Shown: positions 1 through 5,738 of the stretch, one piece after another | Position numbering within the stretch: position 1 is the first letter of the stretch | Layout of the letters: each line of letters starts with the position of its first letter | Source: an uncultured Clostridia bacterium | GTDB lineage: Bacteria; Bacillota; Clostridia; Christensenellales; Aristaeellaceae | DNA: 11,135 nucleotides | Direction of reading: 5' to 3' | Assembly (NCBI GenBank): GCA_946042585.1 | Contig: CAMGDO010000012.1 | Span: 1 to 11,135, forward strand | Notes under the pieces: model-generated | Seen by the model: the letters and a program-made list of their open reading frames with translations, nothing else | What the model was told of the DNA's origin: nothing | Databases searched by the model: none | Made by a program: the position numbers and the translations under genes

Positions 1-44
1 CACCTAAGCCTTCGTCGGCAGCGTCAGATGTGTATAAGAGACAG
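1..44 (+). other. Untrimmed Illumina Nextera i5 adapter (sequencing artefact)
   Basis: Bases 1-3 (CAC) match the end of the P5 arm. Bases 4-11 (CTAAGCCT) match the i5 index I know as S508/N508. Bases 12-25 are the read-1 Nextera linker, and 26-44 are the 19-base Tn5 mosaic end AGATGTGTATAAGAGACAG. These parts sit in library order, so this is synthetic sequence fused to the contig end. It is not a genomic Tn5 end. Genomic sequence begins at 45. An ATG inside the mosaic end (28-30) opens in frame with the downstream permease and would give the false N-terminus MCIRDR. Confidence 0.97.
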
Positions 45-45
45 G

Positions 46-330
46 ATCTATATTACCCTGCCTTCCATCCTGCCCACCATCATCATCATGCTGATTCTGG
101 AGGCGGGCAAGGTGCTCAATGTGGGCTATGAAAAGGCTTATGCCATGCAGAACGACCTGAACCTGGCGGTATCCGAGGTGATTTCCACCTATGCGTACAA
201 GCAGGGTCTGGAGCAGCTGCAGTACGACTATTCGACAGCTATCGGTCTGTTCAATTCGGTGATCAGCTTTATCATGCTCGTTACCGTGAACACGATCTCA
301 AAGAAGCTGACGGATACGAGCCTGTGGTAA
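46..330 (+). CDS. Carbohydrate ABC transporter permease, LplB/YteP-like, 3' fragment
   Basis: This is the last 94 residues of an inner-membrane permease of the binding-protein-dependent (MalF-like) superfamily. It starts in the segment just after the EAA loop (ITLPSILPTIIIMLIL) and continues with the pattern typical of LplB/YteP proteins: GKVLNVGYEKAY, then a VISTYAYKQGL stretch, then GLFNSVISFIMLV, the last membrane helix. The 5' part of the gene, including its start, is missing because the contig ends here; the apparent start codon at 28 belongs to the adapter. The TAA stop lies 12 bases before the next permease gene, so the two are co-transcribed and should form the heterodimeric channel of an oligosaccharide importer. 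The solute-binding protein gene and the ATPase gene are not in the window. In Bacillota of this type the ATPase is often a shared MsmX-like protein encoded elsewhere. Confidence 0.9.
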   Translation: MYITLPSILPTIIIMLILEAGKVLNVGYEKAYAMQNDLNLAVSEVISTYAYKQGLEQLQYDYSTAIGLFNSVISFIMLVTVNTISKKLTDTSLW

Positions 331-342
331 GGAGGGCGCGCC

Positions 343-1275
343 ATGACAACGATTGCAAAACGGCATCCGGGGAAAAAGAATGCCAACCGGATTCAAATGG
401 GACGCGGAGATCGCGTTTTTCAGGGCGTCATCAATCTGCTGACGATTCTGATCGCGGTGGTTACGCTGTATCCCCTGATCTATGTATTCAGCGCATCCAT
501 TTCCAAGCCCATCAATATCATCAGCGGCAAGGTGTGGCTGTGGCCGGTGGATATCACCTTCAGCGCTTATGCCAGCGTGCTGCGCAGCAAGAATATTCTG
601 ACCGGCTATGCCAATACGCTGCTTTACGCGACTGCCGGCACAATGCTGAACATGGTGCTGACGGTGATGGCGGCCTATCCGCTGTCCATGCCCGATCTCA
701 AGTGCAAGGGCTTTATTACCATGATGATCACCTTTACCATGTTCTTTTCCGGCGGCATCATCCCGTCTTATCTGAATGTGAAGGAACTGGGGCTGCTCAA
801 CACCCGCTGGGCGGTGCTGCTGCCCGGTGCCATCAATGCCACCAATATGCTGATTCTGCGCAATTACTTCATTCATTCCGTGCCGGCCGAATTGCATGAG
901 GCTGCTGCTATTGACGGCTGCTCTCCGCTGCGCACGATGGTGCGCATTGTACTGCCGCTGAGCAAATCCATTCTCGTCGTTGTGACGCTCTATTATATGG
1001 TGGCGCACTGGAATTCCTATTTTGAAGCCATGATGTATCTGCAGAAGGCGCAGTCCAAGTGGCCCCTGCAGGTGTTCCTGCGCAATATCCTGATTATGTC
1101 CCAGATGGGAGATATGGCTGAGCAGGCAGGCGTGGATGATGTGAACACCCAGCTGATGTATGAGGCGCTCAAATATGCCATCATCATCGTGTCCGCCGTG
1201 CCGCTGCTGGTGATTTATCCGCTGGTGCAGCGCTTCTTTGAAAAGGGCATCATGATGGGCTCGCTGAAAGGATAA
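343..1275 (+). CDS. Carbohydrate ABC transporter permease, LplC/YtcP-like
   Basis: This 310-residue inner-membrane permease is the partner of the upstream LplB-like subunit. About six hydrophobic segments are visible (roughly residues 28-52, 88-110, 124-143, 152-172, 207-223 and 278-297). The cytoplasmic EAA loop that docks the ATPase is at 183-207, with ELHEAAAIDGCSP and then a VLPLSKSI stretch. The C-terminus (YPLVQRFFEKGIMMGSLKG) is the usual ending of the YtcP/LplC family, and the length is normal. The ATG at 343 has a GGAGG box at 331-335, seven bases upstream. The sulfatase gene starts three bases after the stop, so transport and sulfate removal are encoded on one transcript. The substrate cannot be read from the permease; relatives import oligosaccharides such as pectin, xylan or host-glycan fragments. 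Confidence 0.92.
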   Translation: MTTIAKRHPGKKNANRIQMGRGDRVFQGVINLLTILIAVVTLYPLIYVFSASISKPINIISGKVWLWPVDITFSAYASVLRSKNILTGYANTLLYATAGTMLNMVLTVMAAYPLSMPDLKCKGFITMMITFTMFFSGGIIPSYLNVKELGLLNTRWAVLLPGAINATNMLILRNYFIHSVPAELHEAAAIDGCSPLRTMVRIVLPLSKSILVVVTLYYMVAHWNSYFEAMMYLQKAQSKWPLQVFLRNILIMSQMGDMAEQAGVDDVNTQLMYEALKYAIIIVSAVPLLVIYPLVQRFFEKGIMMGSLKG

Positions 1276-1278
1276 AAT

Positions 1279-2754
1279 ATGAAAAAACAGATCGTATGGA
1301 TCATGACCGATTCGACGCGCTTTGATATGGTGGGCTGCTATGGCTATCCAGATATGAAAACCCCGAATATCGACGCGCTGGCGGAGAGCGGCGTGCGCTT
1401 TGAGCATGCCTATACCACCCAGCCTGTGTGCGGACCGGCGCGCTCCTGTCTGTTTACCGGATTGTATCCCCATGAAAACGGTATGCTGGGCAACTGTATG
1501 CCCCTGGGAGCGGATATCAAAACCATCGGGCAGAGATTGTCGCGCGCGCAGATTCAGTGCGGCTATATCGGCAAATGGCATCTGGACGGCGGCGACTATT
1601 TCGGCTACGGCGTGTGTCCGGACGGCTGGAACCCGGACTACTGGTATGATATGAAGCGCTATCTGGATGAAATGGACAGCGACGAACAGCGCCTGCGTTC
1701 GCGTCTGGGAAAAACCGCCCTGACGGGCGAGGGCGTCAGCGCGGAGTTTACCTATGGTCACCGCGTGGCGGATCGGGCGCTGCGGTATATTGATGAGTTT
1801 GCCGCGGAGGATTTCCTGCTGGTGGTCTCCTTTGACGAGCCGCACGGCCCTTCGCTGTGTCCGCAGCCCTATGCCTCCATGTATGCGGACTATGCCATGC
1901 CCGATACCCCCGCCTATCATGACGATATGACGGACAAGCCCGTCTATCAGCGCCTGTGGCAGAAGACCGTCAATCCCGAAAAGGCGCGCAGACCGGCGCT
2001 GTTTCTGGGGTGCAATTCCTTTATCGACAGCGAAATCGGCCGCGTGATTGACCGGGTGCATGAAAAGCTGCCCGACGCGATGATTCTCTTCACCTCCGAT
2101 CATGGCGAGGCGCTGGGCGCGCACGGGCTCAATCACAAGGGCCCGCTGGTATACGACGAGGTGGCGCGCGTGCCGCTGGTGTTTGCGGGCGGCCCCTGCC
2201 TGAAGGGCGAGGTGTTCCGCCATGCGGTGTCGCATGCGTCGCTGCCGGCTACGGTGCTGGATTATATGGGGCTGGAAGTGCCGAAAAGCTTCACCGGCGA
2301 AAGCCTTGTGGAGCAGCTCAGCACGGGTGAAAAAGAGCAGGAGGGGCAGGCGTTCATCGAATTCAACCGCTACGAGCGCGATCACGACGGCTTTGGCGGG
2401 CTGCAGCTCATGCGCGGCGTGATTACGGACCGGTACCGTTTTGCCATGCATCTGGGCGACAGGGATGAATTGTATGATATTGAGCAGGATCCCTTCTCCA
2501 CGCGGAACCTGATTGATGACGCGCAGTATGCGGCGGTGCGGGACGCGCTGCACGACAGCGTGCTGCAATGGATGAACAAAACGCGCGATCCCCTGCGCGG
2601 CTATCAGTGGAAATGCCGTCCCTGGCGGCCGGCGTATGCGCCGGACTGGAATGTGGACGGGTGGACGCGGCAGTATGAAAACGAGCCGGGCGAAACGCGG
2701 CAGCTGGACTACCACACCGGCCTTCCCATGGTGGAAAGCAGCCGAAAGAAATAA
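1279..2754 (+). CDS. Sulfatase family hydrolase, formylglycine type (cytoplasmic)
   Basis: This 491-residue protein belongs to the alkaline phosphatase/sulfatase superfamily (COG3119 type). The N-terminal metal site is in IMTDSTRFD (Asp11). The activation motif CGPARSCLFTG starts at Cys51, the residue expected to become formylglycine, with Arg55 following. Further active-site elements are GKWH (Lys99, His101), DEPHGP (His189), TSDHGE (Asp274, His275) and Lys287. The C-terminal ELYDIEQDP segment is typical of sulfatases. No signal peptide is present, so it should act in the cytosol on imported substrate. A Cys-type sulfatase in an anaerobe needs the radical-SAM maturase anSME, which is not in this window. 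The start overlaps a weak AGGA site inside the preceding stop region, suggesting translational coupling. Some superfamily members (phosphonate monoester hydrolases) cleave phosphodiesters with the same cysteine, so the exact substrate remains open. Confidence 0.9.
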   Translation: MKKQIVWIMTDSTRFDMVGCYGYPDMKTPNIDALAESGVRFEHAYTTQPVCGPARSCLFTGLYPHENGMLGNCMPLGADIKTIGQRLSRAQIQCGYIGKWHLDGGDYFGYGVCPDGWNPDYWYDMKRYLDEMDSDEQRLRSRLGKTALTGEGVSAEFTYGHRVADRALRYIDEFAAEDFLLVVSFDEPHGPSLCPQPYASMYADYAMPDTPAYHDDMTDKPVYQRLWQKTVNPEKARRPALFLGCNSFIDSEIGRVIDRVHEKLPDAMILFTSDHGEALGAHGLNHKGPLVYDEVARVPLVFAGGPCLKGEVFRHAVSHASLPATVLDYMGLEVPKSFTGESLVEQLSTGEKEQEGQAFIEFNRYERDHDGFGGLQLMRGVITDRYRFAMHLGDRDELYDIEQDPFSTRNLIDDAQYAAVRDALHDSVLQWMNKTRDPLRGYQWKCRPWRPAYAPDWNVDGWTRQYENEPGETRQLDYHTGLPMVESSRKK

Positions 2755-2768
2755 GGAGAGATCAACCG

Positions 2769-3593
2769 ATGTTTGATTTGCGAGAAATGTGCAGTGACAA
2801 GGTGCTTGTGGCCGCTCACCGGGGCACATGGGCGGGCAATATCCCCTGCAATACGCTTATGTCCTATCGCGCTGCGCTGAGCGAGGGCGCCGACATTGTG
2901 GAACTGGATGTGTCCAGAAGCCTGGACGGCACGCTGTACTGCTTTCATCCCAAGATGGAGCCGGTATTTCTCAAATCCGAGAAGCTGATTGCCCAAATGC
3001 ATGACGACGAGGTGCGCGCCCTGCATCTGGCCAATGCGGAGGGCGCGGAGACGCAGTATTCTGTGCCGCTGTTTGACGAGGCGCTGGAGGAGCTCAAGGG
3101 CAAGTGCGTGATCAATATCGACAAGTTCCCCTTTTATCCTGAAGAGATCATCCGCGCGGTGCGCAGACACGATATGGCGGATCAGGCGCTGGTGAAGACG
3201 GATCAGGAAGAGAAGTGGTATCAGCTGATGGAGCAGCTGGCCCCCGATATTGCCTATATGACCTTTGCCCGCGATACCGACCGGGATTCGGAAATGCTTT
3301 CGTCGCGCGCGCTGCATTATCTGGGCGCTGAGGCGCTTTTCAAAACGCCGGAAAGCGAATTCAACACCCCTGAATATCACGAGCGGATGCACAGGCTGGG
3401 GCTTTTGACCTGGGCGAACGCCATCGTGTTTAATTACAAAACCGTTCATTCCGCCGGTCATACGGATGATCTGTATACCATGGGACGCCCCGACGAGGGC
3501 TGGGGACATCTGGCGGCGCTGGGCTACAATATGATTCAGACGGACTGGGCAGGCCCCTGTATCCGCTATCTGACGGAAAAGGGCTATCGCTGA
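2769..3593 (+). CDS. Glycerophosphodiester phosphodiesterase family protein
   Basis: This 274-residue protein has a GDPD-type TIM-barrel. Known members hydrolyse glycerophosphodiesters to glycerol 3-phosphate and an alcohol. Expected catalytic residues are visible: HRG (His17, Arg18), VELDV (Glu45 and Asp47, metal ligands), His60, and MIQTDW near the C-terminus (Asp259). Two family motifs vary. The usual ENT reads CNT (27-29), and the usual EIK-like strand reads INIDK, with Asp118 in the third ligand position; I recall this DK form from other GDPD subfamilies. There is no signal peptide. An AAGGAG site lies 9-14 bases before the ATG, which is 14 bases after the sulfatase stop. The gene closes the operon and is followed 17 bases later by a terminator. 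Its place behind two sugar permeases and a sulfatase suggests work on an imported phosphodiester-bearing glycan, but that is inference. Confidence 0.85.
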   Translation: MFDLREMCSDKVLVAAHRGTWAGNIPCNTLMSYRAALSEGADIVELDVSRSLDGTLYCFHPKMEPVFLKSEKLIAQMHDDEVRALHLANAEGAETQYSVPLFDEALEELKGKCVINIDKFPFYPEEIIRAVRRHDMADQALVKTDQEEKWYQLMEQLAPDIAYMTFARDTDRDSEMLSSRALHYLGAEALFKTPESEFNTPEYHERMHRLGLLTWANAIVFNYKTVHSAGHTDDLYTMGRPDEGWGHLAALGYNMIQTDWAGPCIRYLTEKGYR

Positions 3594-3610
3594 GACGGCA
3601 AACAAACGCA

Positions 3611-3636
3611 AAAAACCGGCTTTTCAGCCGGTTTTT
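3611..3636. terminator. Bidirectional Rho-independent terminator
   Basis: A perfect 11-base stem (arms 3611-3621 and 3626-3636, core ACCGGCT/AGCCGGT) has a TTTC loop. The ends are A on one side and T on the other, so it terminates on both strands. It sits 17 bases after the plus-strand GDPD stop and about 40 bases after the stop of the convergent minus-strand oxidoreductase. A smaller hairpin, TTCCG-A6-CGGAA (3650-3665), lies between it and the oxidoreductase stop and has no obvious role. Confidence 0.93.
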
Positions 3637-3677
3637 GTGTGTCCGGGGCTTCCGAAAAAACGGAACGGGGAGGGCGG

Positions 3678-4961
3678 TTATACCTCCACGATGCCGCCGC
3701 GGTCTCTCAGGCGCGCCCGCAGCTCGTTCACATCCACATCCGTCAGGGCGCAGCCGCTTTCCCTGCGCATGCCTGATGCGACGCCGGCAGCCTCGCCCAG
3801 CGCCATCACCGTGGCCTGCACGCGCAGCGTGGCCAGCACGGAGCGGTCGCAGGATACGCAGCGGCCTGCCGCCAGCAGGTTTGGATAGCCGGGGATGGCC
3901 ATGACGCCATAGGGAATGCCGCCGGGAACGGGCAGCTCGGCGAATTTCTGCTGGTTGTCGTTGTTTTTGTGGATATCCAGCGGATGCGAGCAGAAGGCCA
4001 CGGCGTCTTGGGCGCCGCCTGCAAGCACCTCCTGCCAGGTGAGGGTGTGCTGACCCACGATGCGCCGCGTTTCGCGCACGCCCGCGGTGACGGCGCTGGA
4101 TACGATGGCGCAGTGCGCAAACTCCGCAAAGCCCTTGCGCAGCAGCTCTACCAGACGGAAGGCGTCCTCGCGCATCTTGATTTCGGCGGCGGTGAGCTCT
4201 TCCCGGCGAATGGCGTTGCCAACGCCGCGGGTGATATTGACCGCCACGCAGCTGCCGTGCAGGACGGTATTGAACCATGGGCCGCCAAACTGCGGCACAT
4301 CCTCGCCGCGAGCGGCCAGATCGGCCAGATACTGGTGAATGACGGGATTGGCGGAACGCTTGGCGTCCACACCGTTGTGGTGGATATAGGGGCGCACCAG
4401 GTCGGTGGTCAGATCCACGCCCTCCAGCAGGAAGCACATGGACATGGGCTGCACCTCATCATCATCCGCCTGCATGGGCACGCCCGCCATATGGCAAAGG
4501 TCGCCATCGCCCGTGCAGTCAATGAAGGTGGCGGCGGAAAGTTCCTCGGCGCCGTTCTTGCTGAAGATCTGCACGCGGGCGATGTTTCCGTCCTCCACCG
4601 TGCAGCCTGTCACCGTGGCGTTGGTATACAGCGTTACGCCTGCTTCCAGCACCATGCGCTGCGCGACCAGCTTGTAGTATTCGGGATCAAAGGAGACATG
4701 GCCGCGGGGATATTCCACCTTGGCGGCGCCGAGCGCTTCCATGCGGGAGATAAACTCCCACGCGATGCCGCCCACCACGCGGGTGGCGCTGTTGTGGAAG
4801 CAGCCGCTGATGGGCACGACGTAGCCGCCCGAGGCTGCGCCGCCCAGGAAGGAAAAGCGCTCAATCAACGCGGTGCGGCAGCCGCTGCGCGCGCTGGCCA
4901 CTGCGGCCACCCAGCCGGATGGGCCGCCGCCGCATACGATGGTATCATATTGATGGGACAT
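3678..4961 (-). CDS. FAD-dependent oxidoreductase (FAD_oxidored-like family)
   Basis: This 427-residue flavoprotein starts with a dinucleotide-binding fold: GGGPSG at 11-16 (a GxGxxG motif) and ALIERFSFLGG, with Glu34 in the position that binds the ribose of FAD. A second FAD-contacting motif, IDCTGDGDL, is at 147-155. The C-terminal LAAGRCVSCDRS and VMALGEAAGVAS segments (about 363-397) are typical of the FAD-dependent oxidoreductase family also found beside glycan-utilisation genes. No signal peptide or membrane helix is seen, so it is cytoplasmic. Cys9-10 and the many other cysteines do not form a clear iron-sulfur motif. The ATG at 4961 has a strong GGAGGAGG site about eight bases upstream. 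It is transcribed alone from a near-consensus promoter and converges on the sulfatase operon. The substrate is unknown; oxidation or dehydrogenation of a sugar or sugar acid would fit the neighbourhood but is only a guess. Confidence 0.88.
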   Translation of the reverse strand: MSHQYDTIVCGGGPSGWVAAVASARSGCRTALIERFSFLGGAASGGYVVPISGCFHNSATRVVGGIAWEFISRMEALGAAKVEYPRGHVSFDPEYYKLVAQRMVLEAGVTLYTNATVTGCTVEDGNIARVQIFSKNGAEELSAATFIDCTGDGDLCHMAGVPMQADDDEVQPMSMCFLLEGVDLTTDLVRPYIHHNGVDAKRSANPVIHQYLADLAARGEDVPQFGGPWFNTVLHGSCVAVNITRGVGNAIRREELTAAEIKMREDAFRLVELLRKGFAEFAHCAIVSSAVTAGVRETRRIVGQHTLTWQEVLAGGAQDAVAFCSHPLDIHKNNDNQQKFAELPVPGGIPYGVMAIPGYPNLLAAGRCVSCDRSVLATLRVQATVMALGEAAGVASGMRRESGCALTDVDVNELRARLRDRGGIVEV

Positions 4962-4993
4962 GCTCTGATCCTCCTCCGGAGTGAGTTTTTTCT

Positions 4994-5022
4994 ATTATAG
5001 CATGGTGGTTATAACGTGTCAA
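4994..5022 (-). promoter_or_regulatory. Near-perfect sigma-70/SigA promoter for the FAD oxidoreductase
   Basis: On the minus strand there is a consensus -35 TTGACA (5017-5022), a 17-base spacer (5000-5016), and a consensus -10 TATAAT (4994-4999) preceded by TGC, an extended -10. Predicted transcription starts near 4987, giving a leader of about 25 bases that contains little more than the ribosome binding site. Confidence 0.9.
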
Positions 5023-5067
5023 ATTCCGGGCGCGTTTTTCGCCGCGCCGGGCGGAGGCGGATCAAGT

Positions 5068-5107
5068 GCGAAAAGCGCGCCATTGCTTTACTTTGCGCGC
5101 GTTTTGC
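5068..5107. promoter_or_regulatory. Imperfect inverted repeat around the -35 of the 5156 gene (possible operator)
   Basis: The 13-base arms GCGAAAAGCGCGC (5068-5080) and GCGCGCGTTTTGC (5095-5107) are inverted repeats with two mismatches, separated by 14 bases that hold the candidate -35. The placement is what a repressor or activator site would show. The genome is rich in GCGC, so chance is a real alternative. Confidence 0.35.
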
Positions 5108-5115
5108 CGTATAAT
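5087..5115 (+). promoter_or_regulatory. Promoter for the small membrane protein gene
   Basis: The -10 is a consensus TATAAT (5110-5115). The -35 candidate is TTTACT (5087-5092, four of six matches), with a 17-base spacer. Predicted transcription starts near 5122, which rules out the upstream in-frame GTG at 5066 and supports the ATG at 5156. Confidence 0.75.
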
Positions 5116-5155
5116 ATATGCGAAAAGGCTTTTGAGAAAGCGGAGGAAACAGACG

Positions 5156-5623
5156 ATGTACCAGCCGGAAGATTATCAGGAAAACCGCCATCAGCTGCGC
5201 GCGCGCCTGATGGGCGTTGGCATACCCGCTGCTGCTTTGCTGGTGATGACAGGCGTATCCTTTGGCCTGCGCTGGCCCGAATGGGCGACGACGCTCATGA
5301 GCTGCGCATTGTGCGTGCTTCTGATCTTTGGCTACAGCATGCTCATATCGCCCGTTATTGCCTACGGGCGGCATGTGAACCATGCGCTCAACGGCCGTAC
5401 GCGCAAGCTCACCGGCACATTTCAGCACATGGAGACGGCAGCGGTCGGCCGTGAGGGCGTGATGTTTTATCCCTTTGTGGTCAATGTGGGCAATCCCAGG
5501 GAGCCGGAGGACGACCGCCTCTTCTATATGGACGCCAATCTGCCGCGCCCGGACTGGCAGGAGGGCGAGATGCTGGAGATCACTTCGTATGACAACCGTG
5601 TGACAGCCTGGGCGCGCGTATAA
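5156..5623 (+). CDS. Small membrane protein of unknown function, two helices
   Basis: This 155-residue protein is not one I recognise. A short charged N-terminus is followed by two hydrophobic segments (about 18-39 and 44-67), joined by a tight turn containing RWPEW. A hydrophilic C-terminal domain (about 75-155) looks beta-rich, with GTFQHMETA, MFYPFVVNVG, FYMDANLPRPDW and LEITSYDNRV segments. With a hairpin of two helices, both ends should lie on the same side of the membrane, probably the cytoplasm. The ATG at 5156 has CGGAGGAAA about seven bases upstream. An in-frame GTG at 5066 would extend the protein by 30 residues but lies upstream of the promoter -10. It is transcribed alone: its own promoter precedes it and a terminator-like hairpin follows before the flippase gene. 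Confidence 0.85.
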   Translation: MYQPEDYQENRHQLRARLMGVGIPAAALLVMTGVSFGLRWPEWATTLMSCALCVLLIFGYSMLISPVIAYGRHVNHALNGRTRKLTGTFQHMETAAVGREGVMFYPFVVNVGNPREPEDDRLFYMDANLPRPDWQEGEMLEITSYDNRVTAWARV

Positions 5624-5648
5624 AACGGGCAGAGCACGGCGATGGAGC

Positions 5649-5682
5649 GGCGTGGGGAAAGATTCGTTCCCTGCGCCCTTTT
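5649..5682 (+). terminator. Probable Rho-independent terminator after the small membrane protein gene
   Basis: Arms GGCGTGGGGAA (5649-5659) and TTCCCTGCGCC (5667-5677) form an 11-base stem with two G-U pairs and a seven-base loop. Only four T residues follow (5679-5682), so termination may be partial. The T run coincides with the -35 region of the next promoter. Confidence 0.65.
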
Positions 5683-5707
5683 CGATTGTGCGTTTTTGCG
5701 CTATAAT
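5679..5707 (+). promoter_or_regulatory. Promoter for the SpoVB-like flippase gene
   Basis: A consensus -10 TATAAT lies at 5702-5707. The best-spaced -35 (TTTTCG, 5679-5684, 17-base spacer) is weak, so activity may depend on an activator. The -10 is followed by ATA and preceded by GCGTTTTTGCGC, closely resembling the promoter at 5101-5118. Confidence 0.65.
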
Positions 5708-5738
5708 ATACTGAACGAAGCTGCTTGGAGGCAAAAGA

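Noticed and set aside
26..44. Tn5 transposon end, hinting at a mobile element
   Set aside because: The 19-base mosaic end is flanked by the index and linker of a sequencing library, so it comes from library preparation and not from a resident transposon.
28..45. ATG start of a 100-residue permease beginning MCIRDR
   Set aside because: This start lies in the Nextera mosaic end, so it is synthetic. The permease is truncated at its 5' end and its real start is off the contig.
298..2829. 843-codon open frame on the minus strand opposite the permease and sulfatase genes
   Set aside because: It is antisense to two clear protein families, is very rich in His, Arg and Gln, and has no recognisable domain. 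Long stop-free antisense frames are expected when coding DNA has high GC at third positions.
3650..3665. TTCCG-A6-CGGAA hairpin as a terminator for the oxidoreductase gene
   Set aside because: The stem is only five pairs, and on the transcribed strand the T residues are in the loop and not after the stem. The strong stem at 3611-3636 does the job.
3969..5000. 343-codon plus-strand frame across the FAD oxidoreductase gene
   Set aside because: It is antisense to a gene with intact FAD motifs, a good ribosome binding site and a consensus promoter; the frame has low-complexity Gly/Ala/His composition.
5066..5155. N-terminal extension of the small membrane protein from a GTG at 5066
   Set aside because: The GTG precedes the -10 box at 5110-5115, so it would not be on the transcript. 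The ATG at 5156 has a good GGAGG site and gives a normal membrane-protein start.
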